Shown here in pieces: positions 47,476 through 57,950 of a stretch of 64,000 nucleotides of DNA. The notes under the pieces were generated by a model. That model was not told where the DNA came from. It worked only from the letters and a program-made list of their open reading frames with translations, and searched no databases. Every line of letters begins with the position of its first letter. The stretch's first letter is position 1. The DNA lies in assembly GCF_000725485.1 (NCBI RefSeq), contig NZ_KL647031.1, positions 186,001-250,000 of the forward strand, given 5' to 3'. This DNA comes from Nonomuraea candida (GTDB lineage: Bacteria > Actinomycetota > Actinomycetes > Streptosporangiales > Streptosporangiaceae). The position numbers were made by a program, and so were the translations under genes.

Positions 47476-48402
47476 ATGCGTCTGGTCTTCGCGGGCACGC
47501 CCGAGACGGCACTGCCGTCGCTGCGCACCCTGATCGACTCGCCCCGGCACGAGGTGGTGGCGGTCATCACCCGTCCCGACGCCCAGTCGGGGCGCGGCCG
47601 CAAGGTCCACCCCTCCCCGGTGGCGGTGCTCGCCGAGGAGGCGGGCATCGAGGTGCTGCGCCCGCAGAAGGCCGGCGACCCGGCCTTCCTCGACCAGTTG
47701 CGGGCGCTGGAGCCCGACTGCTGCCCGGTGGTGGCATACGGCGCGCTGCTGCCGCAGTCGGCGCTCGACGTGCCCCGGCACGGCTGGATCAACCTCCACT
47801 TCTCGATCCTGCCCGCCTGGCGCGGCGCCGCGCCCGTCCAGCACGCGATCCTGCACGGTGACGAGATCGGCGGGGCGAGCACGTTCCGGATCGTCAAGGA
47901 GCTCGACGCCGGGCCCGTCTACGGCGTGGTGACCGAGGAGATCCGCACCTCCGACACGAGCGGCTCGCTGCTGGAGCGGCTGTCGGTCGCGGGCGCGGGC
48001 CTGCTCGCCGCCACCCTCGACGGCGTCGAGGACGGCACCCTGGAGGCCCGCCCGCAGTCGGCCGACGGCATCACCATCGCCCCCAAGATCACCGTCGCCG
48101 ACGCGCGGATCGACTGGGGCAAGCCCGCCATGCACGTCGACCGCCTGATCCGCGCCTGCACCCCCAACCCGGGGGCGTGGAGCGAGTTCAGGGGGCAGCG
48201 GGTCAAGGTGGGGCCCGTGCGCGTGGTGCCGGGGGAGCGGCTCGCCCCCGGGGAGATCGCGGCCGGCAAGACCTCGGTGCTGGTCGGCACGGCCACCGGA
48301 GCCGTCGAGCTGGGCGAGGTGCAGCCGCAGGGCAAGCGGCTGATGGCGGCCGTGGAGTGGGCCAGGGGAGTGCGCCCCGAGGGCGGAGAGGTCTTCAAGT
48401 GA
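47476..48402 (+). CDS. fmt: Methionyl-tRNA formyltransferase
   Basis: 308 residues; formylates initiator Met-tRNA with 10-formyl-[15 protein letters not shown] at the start, the catalytic [15 protein letters not shown] (Asn, His region) and the later Asp in the ELDAGPVY segment are typical. C-terminal OB domain recognises the tRNA. ATG 47476. Followed after 91 bases by rsmB, as in M. tuberculosis Rv1406-Rv1407. Confidence 0.96.
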   Translation: MRLVFAGTPETALPSLRTLIDSPRHEVVAVITRPDAQSGRGRKVHPSPVAVLAEEAGIEVLRPQKAGDPAFLDQLRALEPDCCPVVAYGALLPQSALDVPRHGWINLHFSILPAWRGAAPVQHAILHGDEIGGASTFRIVKELDAGPVYGVVTEEIRTSDTSGSLLERLSVAGAGLLAATLDGVEDGTLEARPQSADGITIAPKITVADARIDWGKPAMHVDRLIRACTPNPGAWSEFRGQRVKVGPVRVVPGERLAPGEIAAGKTSVLVGTATGAVELGEVQPQGKRLMAAVEWARGVRPEGGEVFK

Positions 48403-48493
48403 CCGGGCCCCAAGACCGGCGGGGCCGGAGCCGAGGCGCCGCCCGGCGACGCGCTCGACAGGCCGCCCACGGCGTGAGTGAGAGTTCGAGGGG

Positions 48494-49966
48494 ATGAAGA
48501 CCAGGGGGCACCAGGGGGCCGGCGGCAGGGGCGGCGACGCCCGCGGCCGCAGGCCACGCAGACCCACGCGCGACCAGGCCCGCAACGCGGCCTTCGACGT
48601 CGTGCGCGCGGTGGACGAGCGCGACGCGTACGCCAACCTGCTTCTGCCGCGCCTGCTGCGCGAGCGCGGCATCAAGGGAAGAGACGCCGCGCTGGCCACC
48701 GAGCTCGCGTACGGGACGCTGCGCGGGCTCGGCACCTACGACGCCATCATCGAGACGTGCAGCGACCGCGCGCCCGACCCCGACGTGCGCGACGCGTTGC
48801 GGCTGGGCGCCCACCAGCTCCTGCGCATGCGCGTGCCCCCGCACGCGGCCGTCGGCACCACCGTCGACCTGGTGCGGCTGCGCATCGGCGCCGGCGCGGC
48901 CAAGTTCGTCAACGCGGTGCTGCGCAAGATCGGCTCCAGGACCATCGAGGAGTGGGTGCCCATCGTCGCGCCCGACCCGGCCCACGACCCGGTCGGGCAC
49001 CTCGCCGTCGCCTACGGGCATCCCCGCTGGATCGTCTCCGCCTTCCGCGACGCCCTGGGCTCGTCCGGCGAGATGGCCGACCTGCTCGAGGCCGACAACG
49101 CCCGGCCCCTGGTGACGCTGGTGGCGCGGCCGGGCCGCAGCTCGGCGGATGAGCTCGAAGAGCTGGGCGCGATGCCGGGCCGCTACTCGCCGTACGCCGC
49201 CTACCTGCGCGAGGGCGATCCCGGCCAGATCGACGCCGTGGCCGAGACCCGCGCGGCCGTCCAGGACGAGGCCAGCCAGCTCGTCGCGCTGGCCCTGACC
49301 CGGGTGCCGATCGACGGCGACGGGGAGGAGCGGTGGCTCGACATGTGCGCGGGGCCCGGCGGCAAGGCCGGCCTGCTGGACGCCATCGCCACCCACGGCG
49401 ACCTCGCCGGGCTCGCCGAGGACACCCGCCGCGCCGCTGACCCCGGCGCGCGGGCTTTCGCGGCCTTCCCCGGCGGGGCGCGGCTGCTGGCCGCCGACGT
49501 TCAGTACCACCGGGCGCGGCTGGTCTGGGAGACCACCAGAGACGCGTCCGTGGTGACCGCCGACGGCACGGAGCCCGTGTGGCGGCCCGGCGTGTTCGAC
49601 CGGGCCATGCTCGACGCCCCCTGCACCGGGCTGGGCGCGTTGCGGCGGCGGCCCGAGGCGCGCTGGCGGCGCGACCCGTCCGGCATCGCCGAGCTGGGCC
49701 GGTTGCAGCGGCGGCTGCTCGAAACGGCGCTCGACGCCGTGCGCCCGGGAGGCGTCGTGGCCTACGTCACCTGCTCGCCGCACCTGGCCGAGACCCGCGT
49801 GGTGATCGGCGACGTCGCGGGCCGCAGGAAGGACGTCGAGCAGCTCGACGCGCGCGACTACCTGCCCGAGGTGGAGGGGCTCGGCGACGGGCCGCACGCC
49901 CAGTTCTGGCCCCACCGCCACGGCACCGACGCCATGTTCCTGGCCCTGCTGCGCAAACTGCCCTGA
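48494..49966 (+). CDS. rsmB: 16S rRNA cytosine-967 methyltransferase RsmB
   Basis: 490 residues. An N-terminal basic tail (about 30 residues) leads to a NusB-like RNA-binding domain (35-170) and a Rossmann methyltransferase domain (from about 260). Motif I is DMCAGPGGK; the catalytic pair is Cys in DAPCTGLGALRRRPEARWR (motif IV) and Cys in YVTCSPHLAET (motif VI), as expected for m5C enzymes. An insertion of about 15 residues (TRRAADPGARAFAAF) lies near motif II. ATG 48494 after GAGGGG. Confidence 0.94.
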   Translation: MKTRGHQGAGGRGGDARGRRPRRPTRDQARNAAFDVVRAVDERDAYANLLLPRLLRERGIKGRDAALATELAYGTLRGLGTYDAIIETCSDRAPDPDVRDALRLGAHQLLRMRVPPHAAVGTTVDLVRLRIGAGAAKFVNAVLRKIGSRTIEEWVPIVAPDPAHDPVGHLAVAYGHPRWIVSAFRDALGSSGEMADLLEADNARPLVTLVARPGRSSADELEELGAMPGRYSPYAAYLREGDPGQIDAVAETRAAVQDEASQLVALALTRVPIDGDGEERWLDMCAGPGGKAGLLDAIATHGDLAGLAEDTRRAADPGARAFAAFPGGARLLAADVQYHRARLVWETTRDASVVTADGTEPVWRPGVFDRAMLDAPCTGLGALRRRPEARWRRDPSGIAELGRLQRRLLETALDAVRPGGVVAYVTCSPHLAETRVVIGDVAGRRKDVEQLDARDYLPEVEGLGDGPHAQFWPHRHGTDAMFLALLRKLP

Positions 49967-50095
49967 GCCCGCACCGCCGGGGTCCTCAGGCCGGTTCGGG
50001 CTTCGGCCGGCTCGCCGTTGAGGTTCGCGGCTTGGTGGTGCTTATGGGGTGGATGAGGTGGCATTCGGGAGGGTGCGTGTGATCCGATCGACGAC

Positions 50096-51082
50096 GTGGA
50101 CTTCCTGGATGACCTTCACATAGCGGAACTTGGGCCGATCATCTGGCTGCAGAGCTGGCCCGATGCCGTCCGCCCGGTGCTGGAGCTGGTGTCGGTGCTC
50201 GGGACGGACACGTTCTTCCTGCTCTGCCTGCCCGTGCTCTACTGGTGCGTCAACCCGGCGCTCGCGCTGCGGCTCGGCCTGACCGTGCTGCTGGCCGCCG
50301 CCACGAACGCGATCGGCAAGCTCATCGCGCACCAGCCCAGGCCGTACTGGATCGACTCCAGGATCCGGCCGCTGTCCGTCGAGACGGCCTTCGGGCTGCC
50401 GTCCGGGCACGCCCAGATCGGCACGGCCGGCGTGGGCCGGATCGCCGGGATGGCGGGCCGGCCGTGGGCGTGGTGGGCGGCGGGGACGGTGGTCGGGCTG
50501 GTGTGCCTGAGCCGGGTGTACCTGGGCGTGCACTTCATCTCCGACGTGGTGGCCGGGGTGCTGCTCGGGCTGGCGGTGCTGCTGGTCGTGCACCGGTTCG
50601 AACGGCCGGCGACGGACTGGTGGCGCGGGCAGGCGCTGTGGGCGCAGCTCGCCGCCTCCGCCGTGCTCTCCGGCGCGCTGATCGGCGCCGCCGCGCTGGC
50701 CAACGCCCCGTACGCCGGCTGGGCGCCGCCGCGGAGCTGGAGCTGGGCCGGGGCGATCGACCCCGAGAGCCTGGACACCGTCGTCACCATGGCCGGGATG
50801 CTGCTCGGGACGCTGGCGGGCACCTCGGTCATGTACCGGCTGGGCTGGTTCGACGCGGGCGGCCGGCTCGGGGTGCGGGCCCTGCGCTGGGTGATCGGCA
50901 CGGGGGTGGCGCTGCTGATCTGGTACGCCGAGCGCGAAGTGCTGCCCCAGACCCCCGCCGGGACGTACGCGGGTTTCGCGCTGCTCACGCTCTGGGTGCA
51001 GGCCGGCGCGCCGATGCTGTTCATCAGGCTCGGGCTGATGAACAGGGCGCGTGAGCCACAGCCCGTCCACCAGGGGCGCTGA
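50096..51082 (+). CDS. PAP2-family membrane phosphatase
   Basis: 328 residues with eight or so membrane segments. The three phosphatase motifs are complete: K-x6-RP (KLIAHQPRP), PSGH, and SR-x5-H-x3-D ([12 protein letters not shown]). Likely substrate is a lipid phosphate such as polyprenyl or phosphatidic acid phosphate, with the active site facing outward. The segment after residue 190 (four more hydrophobic stretches) is not part of the core family. GTG 50096. Monocistronic between rsmB and rpe. Confidence 0.9.
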   Translation: MDFLDDLHIAELGPIIWLQSWPDAVRPVLELVSVLGTDTFFLLCLPVLYWCVNPALALRLGLTVLLAAATNAIGKLIAHQPRPYWIDSRIRPLSVETAFGLPSGHAQIGTAGVGRIAGMAGRPWAWWAAGTVVGLVCLSRVYLGVHFISDVVAGVLLGLAVLLVVHRFERPATDWWRGQALWAQLAASAVLSGALIGAAALANAPYAGWAPPRSWSWAGAIDPESLDTVVTMAGMLLGTLAGTSVMYRLGWFDAGGRLGVRALRWVIGTGVALLIWYAEREVLPQTPAGTYAGFALLTLWVQAGAPMLFIRLGLMNRAREPQPVHQGR

Positions 51083-51180
51083 CCCGCCGGGTCGTCGCGG
51101 GCGACCGCTCACCGGGGCGGGCGGCACGGCGTCACGAGGGTCGCCGGGCGTGCGGGGTGAAGGGGCCGTGAGGGCTTCAC

Positions 51181-51186
51181 TAGACT
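51181..51186 (+). promoter_or_regulatory. -10 element, leaderless rpe
   Basis: TAGACT, eight bases, then the rpe ATG 51195. Strong hexamer; weak TGAAGG at -35 distance. Confidence 0.5.
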
Positions 51187-51194
51187 CGGAAATC

Positions 51195-51857
51195 ATGGCC
51201 GTACAGATCTCGCCCAGCATCCTCGCCGCCGACTTCGCCAGGCTCGCCGACGAGGCCGCCGCCGTGCCCAACGCCGACTGGCTGCACGTCGACGTCATGG
51301 ACTACCACTTCGTGCCCAACCTGACCCTGGGCCTGCCCGTGGTCGAGGCGTTGCGCAAGGCGACCGACACGCCGCTCGACTGCCACCTGATGATCGCTGA
51401 GCCCGACCGCTGGGCGCCGCAGTACGCGGAGGCGGGCGCGGGCAGCGTGACCATCCACGCCGAGGCGGCCAAGGCGCCCATCCGCACGCTGCGCGAGGTC
51501 CGCTCGCTCGGCGCCCGGGCGGGCCTCGCGCTCAGCCCGGCCACGCCCGTGGAGCCGTACGAAGACCTGCTCGGCGAGATCGACATGCTGCTGCTGATGA
51601 CCGTCGAGCCGGGGTTCGGCGGGCAGAAGTTCCTCGACGTCGTGCTGCCGAAGGTCCGGCGCGCCCGCGACCTCGTCGGGCGGCACGGCGGGCGCGTCTG
51701 GCTGCAGGTGGACGGCGGCGTGGACCTCGACACGATCGGGCGCTGCGCCGAGGCGGGGGCCGACGTGTTCGTGGCGGGCAGCGCGGTCTACGGCGCCTCC
51801 GACCCGGTGGCCGCGATCGACGGGCTGCGGGCCGCCGCCGAGCGCGCGCTCTCGTGA
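51195..51857 (+). CDS. rpe: Ribulose-phosphate 3-epimerase
   Basis: 220 residues; interconverts ribulose 5-phosphate and xylulose 5-phosphate, which also feeds the ribulose 5-phosphate used by RibBA downstream. [29 protein letters not shown] (metal ligands), [12 protein letters not shown] and the phosphate loop VDGGVD are all present. The start at ATG 51195 is directly after a -10 hexamer; upstream in-frame codons are non-coding. Confidence 0.96.
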   Translation: MAVQISPSILAADFARLADEAAAVPNADWLHVDVMDYHFVPNLTLGLPVVEALRKATDTPLDCHLMIAEPDRWAPQYAEAGAGSVTIHAEAAKAPIRTLREVRSLGARAGLALSPATPVEPYEDLLGEIDMLLLMTVEPGFGGQKFLDVVLPKVRRARDLVGRHGGRVWLQVDGGVDLDTIGRCAEAGADVFVAGSAVYGASDPVAAIDGLRAAAERALS

Positions 51858-51892
51858 CATGAAGGGCCCCGCCGCGGGGTAAGCCTCCACTT

Positions 51893-52702
51893 ATGAGCGA
51901 CCATGGCATCTTCGGGCCCCGCTCGGTGACGTGGCGGGTGATGGGCGAGCCGATCCTGCTCGTGGGCGGGATCCGGGCGCTGCTGATGCAGGGGCTGCAT
52001 CCTCGCGCGATGCGCGGCGTGCTGCAGAACTCCGCGCTGATGGATCCGCAGGAGGCCTGGTCGCGGTTCGTACGCACCACCGAGTTCGTCCGCGTGCGCA
52101 CCTACGGCACCCGCGCCGAGGTCGAGCGCGCGGGCCGGCGGGTGCGCAAGATCCATGCCAGGCTGACCGGCCACGACCCCGACACCGGCGAGACCTTCCG
52201 GCTCGACGAGCCCGACGCGCTGCGCTGGGTGCACGTGGGCGAGGTCGACTCCTACCTGTCGGTCGCCCGGCGCGCCGGGGTGCGGCTGACGGACGCCGAG
52301 GCCGACGCCTTCGTCGCCGAATGGCGGCGCGCCGCCGAGGTCGTGGGCCTGGCGCCGCAGGACGTGCCCGGCTCGGTGGCCGAGCTGCGCGACTACATCG
52401 AGGCCGAGCGTCCCGGCCTGCGCTTCGTGCCCGAGGCGGCCCACCCGTTGCGCCTGTCGCTGAACGCGCCGCTCCCGCGCCTGCTGACGCCGCTCAAGCC
52501 GGCGATGCCCGCGCTGACGCTGCTGTCCTTCGCCACGCTGCCGCGCTGGGCCAGGCGCCTGTACGGCCTGCCCGCCACGCCCGTCGGCGACCTGTGGGCC
52601 ACGGCCACGCTGCGCACCCTGCACACCGGGATCGGGCTGGTCCCCGGCCACGTCCGCTACAGCCCGGCGGCCCGCCGGGCGCACCGGCTCATGGCCGCAT
52701 AA
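51893..52702 (+). CDS. MpaB-like oxygenase (DUF2236)
   Basis: 269 residues of the MpaB/latex-clearing-protein-related family, thought to bind b-type haem and act as oxygenases. Family features: GGIRALLMQGLHPRAMRGV near the N-terminus, the KIHARLTGHDPDTG block and WVHVGEVDSYL with histidines that serve as haem ligand candidates. Substrate unknown. ATG 51893, 35 bases after rpe. It lies just before the riboflavin riboswitch but is not expected to be under it. Confidence 0.85.
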   Translation: MSDHGIFGPRSVTWRVMGEPILLVGGIRALLMQGLHPRAMRGVLQNSALMDPQEAWSRFVRTTEFVRVRTYGTRAEVERAGRRVRKIHARLTGHDPDTGETFRLDEPDALRWVHVGEVDSYLSVARRAGVRLTDAEADAFVAEWRRAAEVVGLAPQDVPGSVAELRDYIEAERPGLRFVPEAAHPLRLSLNAPLPRLLTPLKPAMPALTLLSFATLPRWARRLYGLPATPVGDLWATATLRTLHTGIGLVPGHVRYSPAARRAHRLMAA

Positions 52703-53022
52703 CCTAGCGCTTGCTCTCTTCGCGGGGGGTGGTCGCGTCCTCGCCCGCGGGCATGGCACACTGATAGGGCAAGAGAGCTAGCGTGCTCCGGGGTCGGTGA
52801 AAGTCCGAACCGGCGGTGACAGTCCGCGACCCGGCCGATGCCATCGGCCGGTTGACTCGGTGAAATTCCGAGACCGACGGTTAAAGTCCGGATGGGAGGA
52901 AGCGCGCGAGGTGTCCGGTGTCCCAGCCGGGCGCCTGCCATGGTGCGGCTGTGCCGTGCACCGTGGCGAAAGTCCCCCGGGGCCCGCCGTGGCTTGGAGC
53001 TACTGGCGAGTAGGAGACCCGG
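52703..53022 (+). other. Riboflavin operon leader region
   Basis: Contains, in order: a 13-bp inverted repeat with one mismatch (52708-52720 with 52771-52783), a -10-like TGATAG (52762-52767), the FMN aptamer, and about 115 bases of GC-rich expression platform ending in AGGAG (52012+1000, i.e. 53012-53016) before the ribD GTG. Confidence 0.6.
52784..52906 (+). promoter_or_regulatory. FMN riboswitch (RFN element)
   Basis: The conserved blocks of the aptamer occur in order: GCTCCGGGGTCGGTGAAAGT, CCGAACCGGCGGTGACAGTC, CGACCCGG, a variable helix, then TTGACTCGGTGAAATTCCGA, GACCGACGGTTAAAGTCCGG and ATGGGAGGAAGC. Binds FMN and turns down ribD-ribE-ribM-ribBA-ribH. How the downstream platform acts (termination or translation) is not clear; no T-run follows. 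Confidence 0.95.
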
Positions 53023-54264
53023 GTGGAGACATCCCCGCTGGACGCCGCCCACATGGCGCGCGCCGTCGCGCTGGCCGGGCACGGCCACGGCACCACCAGC
53101 CCCAACCCCGTCGTGGGCTGCGTCGTGCTCGACGCGGCCGGGCAGGTGGCCGGCGAGGGCTTCCACGCGTACGCCGGAGGGCCGCACGCCGAGGTCGTCG
53201 CGCTGGCCCGGGCGGGTGAGCGGGCCAGGGGCGGCACCGCCTACGTCACGCTCGAACCCTGCGACCACACCGGCCGGACGGGGCCGTGCAGCCTCGCCCT
53301 GCTGGAGGCGGGGGTGGCGCGCGTGGTCGTCGCCGTGCCCGACCCCAGCCCGAAGGCGGCCGGCGGCGCGCGGCGGCTGCGGGCCCACGGCGTCGAGGTC
53401 GTCTCCGGGGTGCTCGCCGCCGAGGCGGAGCGGGTCAACGAGGAGTGGCTGACCTACGCGCGCCTCGGGCGCTCCCACGTGACCTGGAAGTTCGCCGCGA
53501 CGCTCGACGGCAGGTCGGCCGCGGAAGACGGCACCAGCAAGTGGATCACCTCGCCGGAGGCCAGGGCCGACGTGCACCGGCTGCGGGCTGCCTCCGACGC
53601 GATCGTGGCCGGCATCGGCACGGTGCTGGCCGACGACCCCCACCTCACCGCCCGCCCCGTCCCCGGCGCCCGTCCCAAGGGCGGACCCTCCGACGTTGAG
53701 GGGCGGGCCGGACGGGTGCCGGTGCGGGTCGTGGTCGACTCCGGCGGCAGGACGCCCCAGGAGGCCCGGGTCCTCGACGACGCGGCCCCCACCCTCGTGG
53801 CCGTCGCCGACGACGCGGACACCGCGCTCAAGGCCGACCTGCTGCGCCTGCCCCGCCACGGCGGCCTGCCCCGCCACGGCGGTCTGCCCCGCCACGGCGG
53901 TCTGCCCGGCCACGGCGGTCTGCCCGGCCACGGCGGTCTGCCCGGCCACGGCGGTCTGCCCCGCCACGGCGGCGGCCTCGACCTGCACGCCCTGCTCCGC
54001 GAGCTGGCCGCGCGCGAGATCGTCAGCGTGTTCCTGGAGGGCGGGCCCACGCTGGCCGGCGCGTTCGTCCGGCAGGGCCTGGTCGATCGCGTGGTGGCGT
54101 ACCTGGCCCCGGCGCTGCTCGGCTCCGGGCCCGCCGCGCTCGGCGCGGCCGGGGTGCGCACGATCGGCGAGCTCCATCACCTGACTTTTGACGAGATTTC
54201 CCCAATCGGGCCGGATGTCCGGCTGATCGCCCGGCCCGCCACCCCATCAGGCAGGGAGAAGTGA
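53023..54264 (+). CDS. ribD: Riboflavin deaminase/reductase RibD with repeat insert
   Basis: 413 residues; deaminates and then reduces the pyrimidine intermediate. The N-terminal deaminase has HAEVVAL (His55, Glu57) and zinc cysteines Cys80 and Cys89 in PCDHTGRTGPC. The C-terminal reductase has KFAATLDGRSA, DGTSKWIT and FLEGGPTLAGAF. Between strands of the reductase, residues 276-317 are seven hexapeptides LP(R/G)HGG encoded by an 18-bp tandem repeat, an expansion not expected for the family. GTG 53023 is six bases after AGGAG. First gene of the rib operon. Confidence 0.95.
   Translation: METSPLDAAHMARAVALAGHGHGTTSPNPVVGCVVLDAAGQVAGEGFHAYAGGPHAEVVALARAGERARGGTAYVTLEPCDHTGRTGPCSLALLEAGVARVVVAVPDPSPKAAGGARRLRAHGVEVVSGVLAAEAERVNEEWLTYARLGRSHVTWKFAATLDGRSAAEDGTSKWITSPEARADVHRLRAASDAIVAGIGTVLADDPHLTARPVPGARPKGGPSDVEGRAGRVPVRVVVDSGGRTPQEARVLDDAAPTLVAVADDADTALKADLLRLPRHGGLPRHGGLPRHGGLPGHGGLPGHGGLPGHGGLPRHGGGLDLHALLRELAAREIVSVFLEGGPTLAGAFVRQGLVDRVVAYLAPALLGSGPAALGAAGVRTIGELHHLTFDEISPIGPDVRLIARPATPSGREK
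53848..53973. repeat. 18-bp in-frame repeat in ribD, seven copies
   Basis: CTGCCCCGCCACGGCGGC units; four encode LPRHGG and three LPGHGG. Frame and enzyme motifs on both sides are intact. Confidence 0.95.
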
Positions 54265-54854
54265 TGTTCACCGGAATCATTGAGGAAAAGGGCGACGTGG
54301 TGGCCATCGAGCGGTCGGGCGGCGGCGCCCTGCTGGCGGTGCGCGGCCCGATCGTCACCTCCGACGCCAAGCACGGCGACTCCATCGCGGTCAACGGGGT
54401 GTGCCTGACGGTGGTGGAGGTCAAGGACGACGTGTTCACCGTCGACGTGATCAAGGAGTCGCTGGACCGCAGCTCGCTGGGCGGCCTGGCCGAGGGGTCG
54501 GCGGTGAACCTGGAGCGGGCCGTACGCGCCGACCAGCGCCTTGGCGGGCACATCGTGCAGGGCCACGTCGACGGCACCTCCGTGCTGCTGTCGCGCGACC
54601 CCGGGGAGAGCTGGGACGACCTGCGCTTCTCGCTGCCGGGCGCGCTGGCCCCGTACGTCGCGGAGAAGGGCTCGATCGCGATCGACGGAATCAGCCTGAC
54701 GGTGACGACGGTTGACGACGAAAGCTTCGGCGTGAGCCTCATCCCGACCACGCTGAAGCTCACCACGATGGGCGATCGCCGGGTGGGCGACGTGGTCAAC
54801 ATCGAGGTCGACGTGATCGCGAAGTATGTGGAGAGGTTGGTGGCCAGAAAGTGA
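54264..54854 (+). CDS. ribE: Riboflavin synthase alpha chain
   Basis: 196 residues; dismutates two lumazines to riboflavin. Two homologous barrels are seen, each with its signature: MFTGIIEEKG and NGVCLTV in the first, GHIVQGHVDG joining, and IDGISLTV in the second. The start ATG 54264 shares one base with the ribD stop and has GGGAGAAG before it. The end overlaps the transporter gene by four bases. Confidence 0.96.
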   Translation: MFTGIIEEKGDVVAIERSGGGALLAVRGPIVTSDAKHGDSIAVNGVCLTVVEVKDDVFTVDVIKESLDRSSLGGLAEGSAVNLERAVRADQRLGGHIVQGHVDGTSVLLSRDPGESWDDLRFSLPGALAPYVAEKGSIAIDGISLTVTTVDDESFGVSLIPTTLKLTTMGDRRVGDVVNIEVDVIAKYVERLVARK

Positions 54855-55510
54855 ACTGGGCTGACGCCGGATTCGAGATATTCGGCACGCATGTGCTCTG
54901 GACCGACCTGGTGGGCAACATCGCCGCTCTCGCCACGGTCCTGCTGGCCATGCGCAAGTCGATGTGGACGTGGCCGGTGCAGTTCACCGGCGCGGTGCTG
55001 CTGTTCATCGCCTCGATCAACGCGCACATCACCGGCAACGCGCTCAAGCAGGCGATGTTCGCGGGCCTGGCGATCTACGGCTGGTGGGCCTGGCGGCGCG
55101 GCACCCAGGACGGCAGGCAGCTGGCCGTCCGCCCGGCCCAGCCGTGGGAGCGGCTGATGCTGATCGGTCTCATGATGCTGGGCACCGTGGTGATCGGGGT
55201 GCTGTTCTACGTGACCGGCCTGTCGTGGGGCGCGCAGGTGCCGGGCGTCAAGGGCGTGGCCCTGGTGGCCGCCGACGCCTACATCTTCGTCGGCAGCGCG
55301 CTGGCCACCTGGGCGCAGGGCAGGGCGCTGGTGGACTTCTGGATCGTGTGGGTGGCCGTCGACCTGGTCGGCGTGCCGTTGGCGTTCAGCTCGGGGCTGG
55401 TGGTCTCCGGCGCCGTGTACGGCGTGTTCTTCGTGCTGGTCGTCATCGGGTTCATGAAATGGCTGCGCGAGTACCGCGCGATGGCTCCGAAGGTGGCGGT
55501 GGCACAGTGA
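54851..55510 (+). CDS. ribM: PnuC-family riboflavin transporter (RibM/PnuX type)
   Basis: 219 residues with about seven membrane segments. The PnuC signature region near residues 20-55 (tryptophan-rich WTDLVGN and MWTWPVQF) and the W..W motif WWAWRRG are present. PnuC relatives carry vitamins by facilitated diffusion; those inside FMN-riboswitch operons of actinobacteria (RibM/PnuX) take up riboflavin. Context therefore points to riboflavin rather than nicotinamide riboside. Overlaps ribE and ribBA by four bases each. Confidence 0.9.
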   Translation: MNWADAGFEIFGTHVLWTDLVGNIAALATVLLAMRKSMWTWPVQFTGAVLLFIASINAHITGNALKQAMFAGLAIYGWWAWRRGTQDGRQLAVRPAQPWERLMLIGLMMLGTVVIGVLFYVTGLSWGAQVPGVKGVALVAADAYIFVGSALATWAQGRALVDFWIVWVAVDLVGVPLAFSSGLVVSGAVYGVFFVLVVIGFMKWLREYRAMAPKVAVAQ

Positions 55511-56724
55511 ACGACATCAAGCTGGACCCGATCGAGCGGGCCATCGAGGACATCCGCAGCGGCCGGCCCGTGGTGGTCGTGGACGACGAGAACAGGGAGA
55601 ACGAAGGCGACCTCATCTTCGCCGCGGCCAAGGCCACGCCGGAGCTGTGCACGTTCACGATCAGGCACACCAGCGGCATGATCTGCGTGGCCATGGAGGG
55701 CAAGGAGCTCGACCGGCTCGGCCTGCCGCTCATGGTCTTCAACAACAAGGAGCGCATGCGCACGGCGTACACGATCACCGTGGACGCCCGCGACGGCGTC
55801 ACCACGGGCATCTCCGCGGCCGACCGGGCCAAGACGATCCGCACGCTCGCCGACTCCGCCACCGAGCCCAACGAGCTGGTGCGCCCCGGGCACATCTTCC
55901 CGCTGCGCTACCACGAGGGCGGCGTGCTGGCCCGGCGCGGCCACACCGAGGCGGCCGTCGACCTGGCCAGGATCGCGGGGCTGTCGGCGGCCGGCGCGCT
56001 GGCCGAGGTGGTCAACGACGACGGCACCATGGCCAGGCTGCCCCAGCTGCGCCGCTTCGCCGACGAGCACGACCTGGCGCTGGTGTCGATCGAGCAGCTC
56101 GTCGACTACCGGCGGCGGGCCGAGAGCATGGTGACCCGGGTCGCCGAGACGCGGCTGCCCAACGTCTACGGCATGTGGCGGGCCTTCGGCTACGCCAGCG
56201 CGCTCGACGGCGGCGAGCACGTCGCGCTCGTCTACGGCGACCTCGACGACGGCGAGAACATCCTGGTCAGAGCCCACTCCGAGTGCCTGACCGGCGACGT
56301 GTTCGGCTCGCTGCGCTGCGACTGCGGGGTGCAGCTCGACAACGCCATGTCGGCGGTCGCGCAGGAGGGCCGCGGTGTGATCGTCTACCTGCGCGGGCAC
56401 GAAGGCAGGGGGATCGGCCTGCTGGCCAAGCTCAAGGCGTACAGCCTCCAGGACAACGGCAGCGACACCGTCGACGCCAACCTGGAGCTGGGCCTGCCGG
56501 TGGACGCGCGGGAGTTCTCCAACGCCGGCCAGATCCTGGCCGACCTGGGAGTCAGGTCGATCCGGCTGCTCACCAACAACCCGGCCAAGCTCAAGGGCAT
56601 GGACGGCTACGGCATCAAGGTCCTCGGCCGCGAGCCCATGCCCGTGGCCGTCAACCCGTACAACGAGCGCTACCTCGCGGCCAAGCGCGAGCGCCTGGGC
56701 CATGACATCTCGGAGGCTTCGTGA
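55507..56724 (+). CDS. ribBA: Bifunctional DHBP synthase / GTP cyclohydrolase II
   Basis: 405 residues. The N-terminal half makes 3,4-dihydroxy-2-butanone 4-phosphate ([11 protein letters not shown] acidic metal site, HTEAAVDL). The C-terminal half opens GTP ([18 protein letters not shown] with the zinc cysteines, [10 protein letters not shown]). Together they give both riboflavin precursors. GTG 55507 overlaps the ribM stop. The 133 bases to ribH hold an 18-bp tandem repeat. Confidence 0.96.
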   Translation: MNDIKLDPIERAIEDIRSGRPVVVVDDENRENEGDLIFAAAKATPELCTFTIRHTSGMICVAMEGKELDRLGLPLMVFNNKERMRTAYTITVDARDGVTTGISAADRAKTIRTLADSATEPNELVRPGHIFPLRYHEGGVLARRGHTEAAVDLARIAGLSAAGALAEVVNDDGTMARLPQLRRFADEHDLALVSIEQLVDYRRRAESMVTRVAETRLPNVYGMWRAFGYASALDGGEHVALVYGDLDDGENILVRAHSECLTGDVFGSLRCDCGVQLDNAMSAVAQEGRGVIVYLRGHEGRGIGLLAKLKAYSLQDNGSDTVDANLELGLPVDAREFSNAGQILADLGVRSIRLLTNNPAKLKGMDGYGIKVLGREPMPVAVNPYNERYLAAKRERLGHDISEAS

Positions 56725-56732
56725 ACAAGCGA

Positions 56733-57325
<593 letters not shown>

Positions 57326-57332
57326 CCTGCGG

Positions 57333-57338
57333 TAGGTT
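57333..57338 (+). promoter_or_regulatory. -10 element, leaderless PH-protein gene
   Basis: TAGGTT, six bases, then GTG 57345. Indicates separate transcription from ribH, only 19 bases upstream. Confidence 0.5.
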
Positions 57339-57344
57339 TCCCTC

Positions 57345-57818
57345 GTGCCAGAGCCCGTGACCCCTCCGCCGTCTTCGCCGTCCGCACCGCCCCTGCCCGT
57401 CACCTGGCGTCCGCGCCGGGGCAGATACGTCGCCTACGGGTCCGCCGTGGTGATCGTGCTGGGGGCGGTGCTGATGGCGGTCTTCATCGCCCAGCCCTTC
57501 AAGCTGCCCGACCGGGTGGCGATCGTGGCGTTCGGCGGCGCCGTGGCCTGGGTGCTGCACCTGCTCGGCCGGGTGCGCGTGGAGGCCGACGAGCAGGGCA
57601 TCACGATCGTCAACGCCGTGCGCACCCACCGGGCCACCTGGCCCGAGGTCCTCGACGTGACGCTGCTGGTGGGCGATCCGTGGCCGAAGATCGACCTGTC
57701 CGACGGGCGTACGGTCGGGGCCATGGGCATCCAGGGCTCGGAGAAGGAGCGCGCCCGCCGGGCCACGGCCGAGCTGGAGGCGCTGATCCGCGAGCGCGGG
57801 GAGGCGCGCGAAGGCTAG
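57345..57818 (+). CDS. Membrane protein with bacterial PH domain
   Basis: 157 residues. Pro/Ser-rich N-terminus, two membrane segments (about 31-50 and 57-75), then a small PH-like domain (VRVEADEQGITIVNAVRTHRATWPEV, IDLSDGRTV). The analogue Rv1417 sits in the same place after ribH in M. tuberculosis. Role unknown; the conserved linkage suggests a housekeeping membrane function. GTG start behind its own -10. Confidence 0.85.
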   Translation: MPEPVTPPPSSPSAPPLPVTWRPRRGRYVAYGSAVVIVLGAVLMAVFIAQPFKLPDRVAIVAFGGAVAWVLHLLGRVRVEADEQGITIVNAVRTHRATWPEVLDVTLLVGDPWPKIDLSDGRTVGAMGIQGSEKERARRATAELEALIRERGEAREG

Positions 57819-57839
57819 GCGGGGCCGGCGAGTCGCGCT

Positions 57840-57930
57840 CACGCGAGCACCAGGCCCGCTCGATCACGCGCGGGCACCGGGCCCGCTCGATCACGCGGGC
57901 GCCGGGCCCGCTCGACGTGGCGGGCCCGAT
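57840..57930. repeat. 25-27-bp tandem repeat, about three copies
   Basis: CACGCGGGCRCCGGGCCCGC followed by TCGAT; located between the convergent PH-protein gene and the small gene at 57951. GGGCCCGC palindromes in each copy could act as a terminator. Confidence 0.8.
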
Positions 57931-57950
57931 CCGCGGACGGGCGGGCGAGG

